In this document: one piece after another, positions 1 to 10,734 of the stretch
Position numbering within the stretch: position 1 is the stretch's first letter
Layout: every line of letters begins with the position of its first letter
Source of the DNA: Cymbidium sinense
Taxonomy: Eukaryota; Streptophyta; Magnoliopsida; Asparagales; Orchidaceae
NCBI GenBank assembly: GCA_021442155.1
Contig: CM038232.1
Coordinates: 61,287,436-61,351,435, forward strand
Reading direction: 5' to 3'
Length of the DNA stretch: 64,000 bases
The notes under the pieces: model-generated
What the model was told of the DNA's origin: nothing
Databases searched by the model: none
What the model saw: only the letters and a program-made list of their open reading frames with translations
Made by a program: the position numbers and the translations under genes

Positions 1-1259
1 CAACTTAGGTCAACTTGGGTCAAGTGGCCAATTTGGCTAGGTTTGGCTCAATTGATGGCTTGATCATGTTCAATCATTGATGATGGATTGGTTTAGATCA
101 ATAGTTTTAATCAATTTGGCCTATGATAGATTTTGGCTAGTTTGAGATTCATTTGGGCTAAGTGTTGACTTGGTCAAAGGCTAGGTTTGACTTGGTTTGA
201 CCCAACTTGAGTGATTGATGATCCTAGGATGATTGTTGCTCATAATATGAGGCTTAGATGGGCTTAGTTCAATCCAATTTGGGTTGGATTAGAATTTGGC
301 TCAAGAAGGTGTTTTAGGCCACTTTGGGTCAAGTGACCCTAAGTGGGTCAATTGAGTTGATCAAGGCTTGATTCAAGTTTGGTTTAACTCACATATGGAC
401 TTATGATCAAATATAAATCCAATTGCAAGTGATTTGGAGTCAAATGAGTTTTGATTCATTTGACATTTTCAAGTTCAAAGGATGAACATGGGTTTAATTT
501 GGGTTAGTTTGATTTTGGTTAGATGATTGAAGTTCATGTCTATATTTGCACATATGATTGAAGGATTGATTGTTTGAAGAGAAAATCCAAATGGTATGGA
601 TTGATTTGAGAATGATTTGGCTAAGTTCAAGAATTTGACTTGAAAGAGCATATGTTGGATTTTAGTTAGATTTGGATTTGAGTTTTGAATTTGGTTTTGG
701 TTATTTGAATTTATATCTTATTTATATTTGTGAATATAAATGAGAATATAAATGGGTTATGAGAAAATCCTTTGAGTTTGGAGTGATTTGGATTTGGTTT
801 GAGCTAAGTCCATAAGATAGAATCAAAAGGGCTTAGGAAAGATTTTGGATTTAGAATTGATCATGATTTTCAATCATTTGGAATTGATTCATGATTTGGA
901 TTTTGGAATTGATTTATGATTTTAGAAAATCACTTGGGTTGGAAATTGATTTGAATTTGATTTGAATTTGAAGTTGGTTTGAATTTGAAGTTTGATTTGA
1001 ATTTGAGGTTGATTTGCATTTGAAATTTGATTTGAAATAAGGAAGCAAGGATTTGGTTCAAGCTATAGGGTAGGCAAGTCTTCCTAATACCCCTAAACAT
1101 AACCTATTCCTATGGCTAACTCTTCTAAGTCTCTAGGGTTAGGTTAAGTGTTCACGTAATCACTAGAAGTGTCTTAAGACTAAATAACTCTTACTGTCTA
1201 GAGGAGTCCTATGTGTAAGATGGAGAAGTTGAAGGCTCACTCCAAAAGTAAGGTCAACA
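1..1259 (-). repeat. 3' LTR of the giant element, start of U3 only
   Basis: Read on the minus strand it opens TGTTGACCT at 1259 and runs off the window. It matches the other end of the same element (19677-20893) nearly throughout, with small indels around 950-1000. It holds the TTGACC-rich U3 part, read here as GGTCAA. Confidence 0.93.
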
Positions 1260-1879
1260 AAGGGCGCCCAATAGGTGTGGTGTGAGTGCCAAGGCACACC
1301 GCACATATTGGTGTTGATCGAGATGATCAACAATGCTCAAATGATCACAAGCACTAATAGAAATGATCTACTCCCAAACCTGAGGTGTAGAAGGAATCAA
1401 GAGCTTAATGCAATGCAACTCCACTTATGCCTAAGACATAAGAGAGTGAAGTAGGAATCCACTCGATTGGGTATGTGAATGGGGGATGAGAGGTTTGATT
1501 TGGTTTGCATCTCGCTAGTGAGAAAATTGAGTTGATTTGTTGATTTATGATTTGGTGCTCCACTGGGGATGAAAATGTGAACTCTCCACTAGGGGAGCAA
1601 GTTCAAGTCATCCATTGGGGATAAGAGGCTGTGAAATCTGATGGGATAAAAATGTGAACTCACCATTAGGGGAGCAAGTTCGAGTTGTATTGAGTTGATT
1701 CCACTAGGGGAATTGGAAAGATTTGCATCTCAATGAGAAGAAGCGGGTTGATTTGATTTGTTTAATTTGGTTTGACTCCACTAGGGAGGTTGATTGGATT
1801 TATTTTATTTATTTAGTTTGACTCCAATGGGGAGGAGGGTTGAATGATTTTGTTTCAGATTTTAAAATTTTGAATTTTG
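1260..1879 (-). other. 3' untranslated junction before the 3' LTR, with palindrome and hairpin
   Basis: On the element strand this precedes the LTR start. It contains GGGCGCCC next to the LTR (1262-1269) and a perfect 8-bp inverted repeat TGTTGATC/GATCAACA (1312-1332, 5-nt loop). The same GGGCGCCC and a hairpin with one wobble pair occur before the LTR at 45534. No clean polypurine tract is seen next to the LTR. The rest repeats short phrases such as 'ccactagggga' and has no coding signal. Confidence 0.6.
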
Positions 1880-3790
1880 AGATGGACCCTTTCAGTTTGC
1901 AATGGACTACACTAAGTAGGGGCCATGTTGGCCTTGATCTAGCTCAGATTTACCAATCCAATGGGGTAGTCTACCAACCACATAGTAGGACTATCCAACC
2001 AAAGGGGTTACCTTTCAGTGTATAGTGATTGTACTAGGAATAAAGCATAATAGACTTATATCGTCTAAAGTAGAGATCAGTAGCTAGGGTGATCAGTTGG
2101 TCACACAACGAATCAAACCCAACCTTAGGCTGACTGTTGAGTGAATGTCGCTGGGGGACTTAAATCAGCTCAAAAATAGTCAAAATTAATTTCATTTTTT
2201 ATTATGTTTGATGGATCCCATTGGATTGTGATGAACTGCATTAAGTGGGGGCCATGTTGGCCTTGGTCTAGCTCAGATTTACCAATCCAAATGGGTAGTC
2301 TATCAACCACATATTAGAACTATCAAACCAAAGGAGTGTCTTTTGGTTTGCAGCGGTCAATTCAAAAAGAAAGCGCGAGGACTCACATCTTCCACTATAA
2401 AAGACCACTGGGGCGACATGTTAGCAAGGACATGTCAACCCGACCTAGGGCTGACTATTGAGTAAATGCCACTGGGGAACTTAAATCAGCTCAAAGATAG
2501 TCAAAGTTAATTTCATTTTTTAGTTATTTTTGATGGATCCCATCAATTTGTGATGGACTGCACTGAGTAGGGGCCATGTTGGCCTTAGTCTAGCTCAAAT
2601 TTACCAATCCAAAGGTGTAGTCTACCAACCATAGTAGGACCATCCAACCAAAGGAGTGCCTTTAGATTTGTAGCAGTCAATTCAGGGAAGAAAGCGCAGA
2701 GACTCACTTCTTTCACTACAAAAGACCCTTGGGTGACATGTTAGCAAGGTAACATGTCAACTCGACCTAGGGCTGACTATTGAGTGAATGCCGTTAGGGG
2801 ACTTAAATCAGCTCAAAGATAGTCAAAGCTAATTTCATTTTAGTTATTTTTTGATGGATCCATCGTTTGCGATGGGTGCTTGAGTGGGGGCCGTGTTGGT
2901 CTTGATCTTAGATTACCAATCCAAGGGGTAGTCTACCAACCACATGTAGGACTATCTAACCAAAGGAGTGCCTTTTGATTTCAATGACCAATTAGGGGGA
3001 AGAAAGCATGGGAATTAAAAGATGATCGGGTGACATGTTAGCAAGGTAACATGTCAACTCGACCTAGGGCTGACTATTGAGTGAATGCCGTTAGGGACTT
3101 AAATCAGCTCAAAGATAGTCAAAGTTAATTTCATTTTTTTAGTTATTTTTGATGGATCCCATCAGTTTGTGATGGACTGCACTGAGTAGGGGCCGTGTTG
3201 GTCTTGGTCTAGCTCAGATTCACCAATCCAAAGGGGTAGTCTACCAACCACATCGTAGGACTATCTAACCAAAGGAGTGCCTTTTGATTTACAATGACCA
3301 ATTCAGGGAAGAAAGCATGGGGAATCACATCTTCCACTACAAAAGACCATTACGGCGACACGCTAGCAAGGTAACATGTCAACCTGACCTAAGGCTGACT
3401 ACTGAGTGAATGCCGCTAGAGGACTTAAATCAGCTTAGAGATAGTCAAAGTTAATTTCATTTTTTAGTTATTTTTGATGGATCCCATCATTTTATGATGG
3501 ACTGCACTGAGTAGATGTTGGCCTTGGTCTAGCTCAAGTTTACCAATCCAAAGGGAGTAGTTTCCCGACCGAGGGGAGAACTATCCAACCAAAGGGGTAC
3601 CTTTCAGTTTACATCGGCTGATTCAGAGAATAAAGTATGGGGACTCACATCTTTCCTAATAAAAGACCAGTGGGGTGACACATTTGCGAGGTAACATGTC
3701 AACCCACCTAGGGCTGCACGTCAATTTGCGATAGTCATGCTAGAAAGAATGCATAGTAAACTTATATCTTCCAAAGCATAATGACTGTCG
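1880..3790 (-). repeat. Tandem array of ~320-bp units in the element's 3' untranslated region
   Basis: Units begin near 1880, 2209, 2529, 2853, 3149 and 3473 with a phrase like 'gatggatcccatc', then share 'ggggccatgttggcc', 'ccaatccaaaggg', 'tcaactcgacctagggctgac' style words in the same order. Neighbouring units differ by point changes and short indels. Two further units occur in the opposite orientation at 44545-45170 in another copy. Tandem repeats between pol and the 3' LTR are known in Tat-lineage elements and are thought to seed satellite DNA. Confidence 0.85.
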
Positions 3791-5267
3791 GGGCAATGTC
3801 TGTGGAAAAATAGATTGAACCCAACCTAAGGGTGACTACTAAGAGAGTGTCGACCCAGGGACTTATCTCCACTCAAGAGTAATCAGGCAATTCCTATAGG
3901 GAGTTCTGCTGACATTGCCCTAAAGATAGGATGTTTGCTTGGGAAAGGGGTCGCTGGGGGCTTGAATTCCTAATCGACAAGCGAATTAATTAATTTGTTT
4001 GTTTGTTTATTTATCATGGACCCTGTTGGTTTGTGAGGGATCAAACTGAGAAGGAGCTTATATTAGCCTAGACCTATCTTAGATTTACTGAACCAAGGGA
4101 GAATTTTTGCATCAGCTAACAAATTCTCCAACCACAAGGGTGGTTACTAGAAAGGGGGGACTATCCAATCCAAGAGTAACCCGAGTAGTGTTTAGATGGG
4201 GTCGGGAAGGACGTGATCCAAGTAGAATGCCCACAAGGGAGGGACTGCTAAGGGCTTTATCCAAAATCCTGGAGAAGATAATATATATAAGTATTCAGTG
4301 GCCAACTCAAAGAGAAAGTGTGGGGATTCATATCTTCCAAGAGTGGTGTATCCAAAGAGTCGTTGTCGATAGCAGTATCAACCAACCTTGTTTTATTTGC
4401 ACAATCGCCTTAGAAGAAAGCATCGGGACTCACACTTTCTGGAAGCATTGCCAAGATAGTCTTTTTCAAATTTTACCTATAATGATGTCATCCTTTAAAT
4501 CAACCAAGTATTGAGCACACGTAACTGAACTCGAGGAAAGAAGCCTCTGGGGGACTTTTCCTAAACCTCAAATATGCTTAACCTAATTAGTGCATGATGG
4601 CTAGTTCAAGAAGAAAGCATGTACGCTTACATACTCTTAAATAAAGTCAACATGAGGTAGCTTACTGGCTGCGCAGTAAGGTATACCAAATTAACAGGGC
4701 ACTCATCAATTTGCAATGGTCAAGTCAAGAAGAAAGCGCGGGGACTCATATCCGCCAAATAAATGACCACTAGGGTGACAGACTAGCGAGATAGCATGTT
4801 AACCTGACCTAGAATAGCTAATGAGTAAGTGTCACAGGGGGCTTGCTCCCACATCAAAATAGCCTGAGATAAAATATATGTGTTTATTTTTTTGCTCGTG
4901 TTTGTGTTAGAGGGGATGGGATGCTTGGGTTCTCACACCTATCTTTGGGGAATTTGATGAAATGGTGCCATGAATGGTTAGGATTCCACCAAGAAAGGAT
5001 GCCGCTTGGGTTCTCTTACACCTAACTTAGTTGTGCTAGTCTAAATAGGATGCCTCTTGGGTTGTCTCACACATATTCCAATAGTGCCGGGGAATTGTGT
5101 TTAATTTTTATTCGTGTTGTGAAGAAGGATAGGATGCCTCTTGGGTTCTCTTACACCCTAAAAACTTGTAGAGCAAAACAAGCAAACTCAAAAAGAAAAT
5201 ATTTTGATGAAATGGAATAAAATTTTGTTTGATGATAAAATTATTTTCAAACATGATTTTATGGGTA
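3791..5267 (-). other. Degenerate 3' untranslated region of the giant element
   Basis: Between the integrase stop (about 5268) and the clear tandem array the same words recur at looser spacing, including 'gactcacat', 'agaaagcatgg' and a unit-like start near 4018. A shorter repeat, 'ggatgcctcttgggttctc', occurs near 4918, 5000, 5048 and 5131. No protein similarity is seen on either strand. Confidence 0.6.
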
Positions 5268-6330
5268 CTATTTCTTCAAATAGAGCTCATTAATTGGAAG
5301 CATTGGGTGTTCCCCTTTACAATCAATAAGCTAATAAGATCCTCCTTGGTAGACCCTCTCTATAATAAAAGGGCCTTCCCAAGTGGGTTCAAACTTGCCT
5401 CCCATCTTTCGACGAGCAATAATTGGTCTCCTTAGAACTAGCACAAGCTCTCCTACTTGAAAAGCTCTAGGGTGGACCAGCTTGTTGATGAGCTTGAATC
5501 ATCTTTCCCTTGTATAACTCGAGGTTCTGGCACACCCATAGTCTCTCCTCCAAACCTTCAGCTCTTCTAATCACACACATTCTATTCTAGTGATTTTACT
5601 ACCCATTGCTATCCTTAGTGATGGGGTGAGCACAATGGTAGAACTTTGATACTAAGAGAACGGGTATTGAGTTGGAGTTACTGTGATTTGGTATGCCCAC
5701 AAGCTTCAACTATTTGCCATTTCATGTTATCATCAAGTGTCTTAATCTGGATGAGAGTTTTTTGTTGAATGCTTTCTAGGCCATTCCCTGAGTGGTAGAT
5801 GGTGGAGTACCTCCAATCTATCTGTGTCTTCTAGCAAAGCTGTTGATCTTGGTGCTCTTGAATGCAATACCATTATCAGATATAATTCATCGAGGTACCC
5901 CTAACCTATATACGATATGGTTCCTGAAAAACTTGAGCACATGCTGAGTTGTGACCTCTCTGAGTGGGATTGCCTCCGCCCACTTGGAAAGGTAGTCGGT
6001 GGTAGCTAGGATGAACCGATAACCTTTAGAAGAAAGAGGATTGATAGGACCACAATGTCGGTACCTCAATACTCAAATGTCCATGAGGCCAATGTAGGGT
6101 GTAGAAAATTAGGTGGTTGATGTAGGACCACACCGTGTACCTGACACTGATGGCATCTCCTGGCTAAGTTCATGTAGTCTGTAATCATTGAAGGCCAGTA
6201 GTATCCTAGTCTCTTAATCTTTGCTTTCATCTTTAAACTGGATTGATGCACTCCTCATAGACCTGAATGTACCTCAGTCATGATCTTACGGTATTCGTGA
6301 TTGTCTAAATAGCGTAACCACATTTGATCA
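5268..6330 (-). pseudogene. Integrase domain of gypsy pol, broken
   Basis: Integrase inserts the cDNA into host DNA. Reading down the minus strand, the zinc-binding part appears first, with VHSGL and GVHQ near 6240-6280 and CHQCQVHG near 6145. The catalytic core follows, with DYLSKWAEAIPL near 6000 and FRNHIVYRLGVPR near 5890, then ISDNGIAFK in another frame near 5870. The C-terminal part reads GGKFEPTWEGPFIIERV near 5370 and ends INELYLKK-stop at about 5268. The core and C-terminus lie in different frames with several stops, so no integrase can be made. The C-terminal box and its distance from the second RNase H-like region fit the Tat lineage. Confidence 0.9.
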
Positions 6331-7010
6331 AAAGATCATCAATACAAGGTGCCATCCACGAGAGCATAGGAAAGAGCTCTCTATTCCATCTGATGGGCTT
6401 GTGACTTCTCTTGAGGTTGTGTGCCTCTAGTCAAGTAATCCATGAATGGTTGCCTCCAATCCAGCTCGTCATCCTTTTCAGCAACGACAACCTCCCCTTC
6501 AAGAGAAAGTCTCTCGATGAGTTTTATGTTAATTAGGGATATGACTTGTCTATTTTGGACCCTTATTGGAATGGACTTATCTTCCGGACATGCCAATTCC
6601 TTGGCGAGTTTGGCCAAAGCATCTACTACTGCATTATGTCCTCGAGGGACCTTGTAGATGGTGACCTCAGGGATTTGGGCTATGACTTCATGGTGTACTC
6701 ATAGTGATGGCGAAGTGTAGGTTATAGACCAACAATGGTTGATGACCAGCTGAGAATCTCCATAGATGTTGATTCTTTTGACACACACACTGTAAAGGTT
6801 AACTCCAGATTAGCAATCAAAGTCTCATACTCGGCTTCATTATTGGTGCATGGATTGGAGAGATTGTATGAGAATCTCATCACATCGCAGTCTGGAGTTA
6901 AGAGAACTATTCCTATTTCCTAGAAGAGTAGATCATGGTTCTTATCCTTTTTGAAAGTAAGCTGTACCATCAAAATACATCTCCCAGAGGCGATTGTCAA
7001 CCTCCCCTAA
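6331..7010 (-). pseudogene. Second (archaeal-type) RNase H-like domain of Tat pol, broken
   Basis: Tat-lineage elements carry an additional RNase H between the usual RNase H and integrase. Here the minus strand reads an AEYETLI-like strand near 6830, then INIYGDSQLVI near 6750, then VPRGHNAVVDALAKLAKEL near 6630, followed by PIRVQNRQ near 6560. This is the order seen in the family: a YGDSQLV active-site strand, then an N-A-x-x-D-A-L-A-x-L-A box. There are frameshifts near 6700 and stops in the N-terminal half. The stretch 6381-6617 is still open. A homologous piece lies at 35150-35343, where another LTR has inserted. Confidence 0.85.
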
Positions 7011-8420
7011 GTTCATGATTTGTTTGTCAGGGAGATCATCATGAGCGGGGAATTAGCAGGCAGTGGGTGTGCTGCTAAGAAATTTGCTAGTAGCTGTCCT
7101 TTCACCATACAGAGGGGTAGGAATGTAATATCAAACTGTGAGAGAATCATTGACCAACATGCCAACCGTCCAGATAATGTCGGCCGTGTCATGAGATACT
7201 ATAGTGGATTGATTCTTGAAGTTCACGATGAAAGCATATAGTGCCGTAGTTTTGGGATGAAAAGATTAAAGCTATGTTTCTCAATAGGTGGGTAGTTCAC
7301 TTCGGGGGATGAGACGATGGTGAGGTAGTAGAGCATTCTCCCTTGTCTTGGCACAAAGCAAGGGAGTCATCCAATGCAGCTGTAGATGATGGCAGCTTGC
7401 AGATAGAGGCATTAGAACTGAGGCTTCACCATCTTCTTGATGTCTTCAAAGTATCTTGACACTTGTCATCCCACTTGAACTTGGCATCCTTTTGACAAGT
7501 GCTGAAAATATTGCATCACCCGATATAGATAAAATCTTAGATATGCTTCCTTGGAATGATTTGAGTTGGGTTAGACTTTTAGGGGGTGACATTTCTAAGA
7601 TATATTTGATCTTTTCTAGGTCTATCTCTATTCCCAGGTGTCAGATAACAAAACCAAGGAACTTCCATGAGGCTACTCCGGATGCACACATCAAGGGGCT
7701 TCATTTTGAGGTTGAATTATCTTAACAGTTTGAAAACTACTCTCAAGTCAAAGAGATGGTCTTCCTTTTCTTTTACTACTCATCAACATAGCATTCAACT
7801 TGATGATGAATGAGTTCATTGAAGATGAGTCATGGCGTTGGTATGTAGCCCATTTAAGGTGAAAGGCATGACCTTATAACAATAGATTGATGGTTTAAAA
7901 TAGTATTTCTTTCATCCTTGGGGGCCATCTTGATTTGGTTGTAGCCAGATGACCCATCCATGAAGGAGAATATTGCATGAGATGAGGTGATGTCCACTAT
8001 TAATTATGGTAGGATGAGAAAATTCATCCTTGGACATGCCTTATTTAAGTCCCTAAAATCAATGCATATGCAAATTTGGCCATTCTTTTTCTTAACTGGC
8101 ATGGCTAACCAGGTAGGATAATTTTCTTCCCTGATGAAACCAACATCGATCAATTTTTTGATTTTAGAGATGACCTATTGTTCAATTTCTAATCGCATGC
8201 ATCTAGGAGTTTGCTTGAGAGGGTTAGCGTTAGGGTCTATTGCTAGTTTGTGGACTGTTACGTTAGGAGATAATCTAGGCATCTCTTCATAACTCCATGC
8301 AAAGTAGTCCTTAAACTCAATCAATAGCCTAACTAAGTCATTGGTTTCTTCTTCTCATTGAACGATGTATATCATGGATCTTCTTTTATCGAGGTTAATT
8401 TTTTGAGCTTGTTGATAGTT
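7011..8420 (-). pseudogene. Reverse transcriptase and RNase H of gypsy pol, broken
   Basis: The minus strand shows RT motifs in order: FAWSYEEMP near 8300, QTPRCMRLE near 8200, ICIDFRDLNKACP near 8050-8080, FMDGSSGYNQIKMAP near 7935, then VECYVDE followed by stops near 7790. The second aspartate of the catalytic YxDD box is replaced by Glu. RNase H traces follow, then VKGQLLAKFLAAHPLP near 7085, a linker typical of Tat elements between the two RNase H domains. Several frame changes and stops prevent synthesis of any active enzyme. The FRDLNKACP and FMDGxSGYNQI wording is diagnostic of plant Ty3/gypsy pol. Confidence 0.92.
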
Positions 8421-9500
8421 GAAATTTTCTTTCAAATTCTAGAGGTGCATCTTTGATTTGGAGATCATCGGATCATCCAGTTTATAAACACACCTCTCAT
8501 AAGAGTTAGTGTGGTTTGAGAAGAACCTATCGTTCTAGATGATTGGTGACAACTAGCTGTCGCCGTCATCAACTAGACCCCGCCAATCTAGTCTCTTGAT
8601 TGTGCATCCCTTTGTTGGTCACGACTTCTTGAAATACTGACTTTGTAGGAATCAAACCTTTCTTTGCAAGATTAAGAACACAAGGTGAGTACCAATCAAA
8701 AGGTATTTCCATTAAATACTTATATGAATTATCCTCAAGTTCTACATCTGCTTCTAGACTTGAGGATGATGATCCCAATAGGAATCTCTTTGGCTTGACA
8801 TCCATAGAAGGCCTAGGGGCTTCCTTAACTACTAAACCTTCAACTTTTTGAGAAAAAGTGAGGTTAGAGCTAAATTTCTCAATTGCTACCTAATAGTTTT
8901 CCATAAACCTGATTCGAATATATTCATGCTTTGCTTGGAGGCAGGTCTTCATGTCATTCTCGGCGAGTGTCACCTCCAATGAAACCCGAGAGGGGTTGGC
9001 TGGTATGCTAATCACATGAGACTCATCCTCCAAGCTGGATTCCAAGTTTAATATAGGGGCACTCATGAACTAGAACATAACCCTTGTGAGCCAACTAGGG
9101 TCTTCCATCTCTGAATTGCCTCTGTATGCCTCTGCCTCACCTCTGGTGAAGGTCGGAGTCATCCTACCCATATGTCCATTATGATAAAATGACTGGGGAA
9201 TGTGACATACCTCTTCCTTGGTGTCCTTTTCTCGTTCACTTGTATTTTCCTTTTTTCTTTTCTTTTTCTTTTTTTCTTTCTTTTTCTTCTTTTTCTTTTT
9301 CTTTTGTATTTGAATTTTGACCAAGTTCACGAGAAAATGTGTTTTGATTTTGAGGAAGATAGTAGGTCACATCCTCATATATCTCGACCTCTCTAACTGA
9401 AAATAGCTTTTCATCTCCTTTGACATAGTATTATTCCATCCTTTTGAGAACTTGATGCTGGAAGAGGAAATCATCTTATTCTATATCCAAGGCCTATCGA
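8421..9500 (-). pseudogene. Protease-RT linker of gypsy pol, with Lys/Glu-rich tract
   Basis: This lies between the protease-like and RT parts. The minus strand includes an open 78-codon stretch at 8569-8805 (FDWYSPCVLNLAKKGLIP) with no motif I recognise. A nearly pure purine run (minus strand) at 9242-9305 encodes a Lys/Glu-rich tract. Linkers of variable length are usual here in Tat and Ogre elements. I cannot assign function. The purine run may have grown by replication slippage after the element died. Confidence 0.6.
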
Positions 9501-10280
9501 AAGCGGTGAATAAAGTATTCAAATTAATTAGAACTTGGCTTGATCTTTCATATTTCAGGTAATATAAAGCCCTCTCACCCTGTTCATTGAATCCTCTCAA
9601 CATCATCCAATCTCCTCGGAGTGCAGAGATGTCAATCTTCAAATATGCAAGGTCTTTAGACTCATAATGTTCATCGATGCACTTGGATCAACAAAAACCC
9701 TTGAAAGTCTGAATTTGCCCATGTACACTATGAAGTAGAGGGGACGGTTGTGCTCCATGTCCCCATAAGGTCTTCATCGTGAGGTGACTCACAGATTCTC
9801 TTAAATAATGCCTCCTCTCCAACAGCGTTAAGCTAAGCATATCTCTAGATCAAGAAGAGCCTTGATTAATGACTCCCTCATCTCTTTGGATAAGACAAGG
9901 GCATCATATATGCTTAACTTAGATGACAACTTTCTTAGGTAAGCGATGACATTGTAATAAACTCTGGCTGATCCTCCATAAGCATATATGGGTGGATCAT
10001 CCTATGGAGGGGCTTCTTGCTCGCTGGTACTAATGACTTATTTTATGTTATCTTAAAGTGCTGCCCTAGGAGGTAGAACCTTACCATTATGGAGGTTGAC
10101 TTTGGTGATCTCGTGTGGTGGTTTAGTGGAAGATTCTACCTGCTCGTTAGACTCACCTATAGCTTCTCCTATAGGACCCTCAAAATCAGATGATTCCAAG
10201 CCTATCTCAAGAGGTGAACCTGTATTATTGAAAAAAAAGTCCATTTCAATCAAAAAGGAAGATCGAGTTGTTATAATTAT
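9500..10280 (-). pseudogene. Aspartic protease region and gag-protease linker, broken
   Basis: The protease would cut the polyprotein. On the minus strand VDPSASMNIMSL occurs at about 9658-9693, at the place of the usual catalytic D-S/T-G loop; Tat elements often have a divergent loop such as DPGSS or DPSAS. It is followed in another frame by KIDISALRGDWMMLRGFNEQGERAL. Upstream an open stretch (10053-10253) reads NLHNGKVLPP, a phrase found in the linker before Tat proteases. At least two frameshifts separate these parts. Confidence 0.75.
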
Positions 10281-10734
10281 TTAGACTTGAGAGTTTTCTA
10301 AAAGAGTAGAGACAACCCATAAGTGACAGATGTAATTCAAACTATTTTATTCCTCAATTTCTTGGATTTAGAAGGTACATAGTAGAAATCTAGTAAAATG
10401 GGTGAGGGATTTGATGCCCTCATTTCAATACAAGATGTCTTAGAAGAGAGCTATGAAGTAGAAGTCTGCTGGTAGTAGGCGGTGGTTGTGGGCTGAAGGT
10501 TGGACTCAGTCGGTGGTTCTGGCTATCCCAGAGTATGAGTTTCTTTCTCCCAAGTTGTGCACTTGCGGACCTTGATGTTGGAGGTTCGAGCTGCCTCACG
10601 CACCTACAAGGAAAGTTTATTGATTTTTGAAATAATCTTTTTTAGAGGGATAAGGAGATATCCCAACCTTTTAGTTTGAGAGTTGGTGCTTTAATTGTTG
10701 TTTCTTGATTCTATCTTTTGATCTTAAGTCGGAA
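10281..10734 (-). pseudogene. Possible remnant of the gag C-terminus
   Basis: On the minus strand a Pro/Thr/Tyr/Gln-rich reading (for example QPTTTAYYQQTSTS near 10460-10500) resembles the low-complexity end of gag in this lineage. There is no recognisable capsid core or zinc knuckle here or further upstream, and the hairpin array begins directly beyond. The capsid-coding part therefore looks deleted or decayed beyond recognition. Confidence 0.35.

Noticed and set aside
4107..4514. Open frame of 135 codons on the plus strand
   Set aside because: It lies antisense in the 3' untranslated repeats of the giant element, has no recognisable motif, and its equivalent in other units is not open.
9070..9330. 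Lys-rich 86-codon frame as a possible nuclear protein
   Set aside because: It sits between the protease and RT parts of a dead pol and comes from a purine slippage tract.
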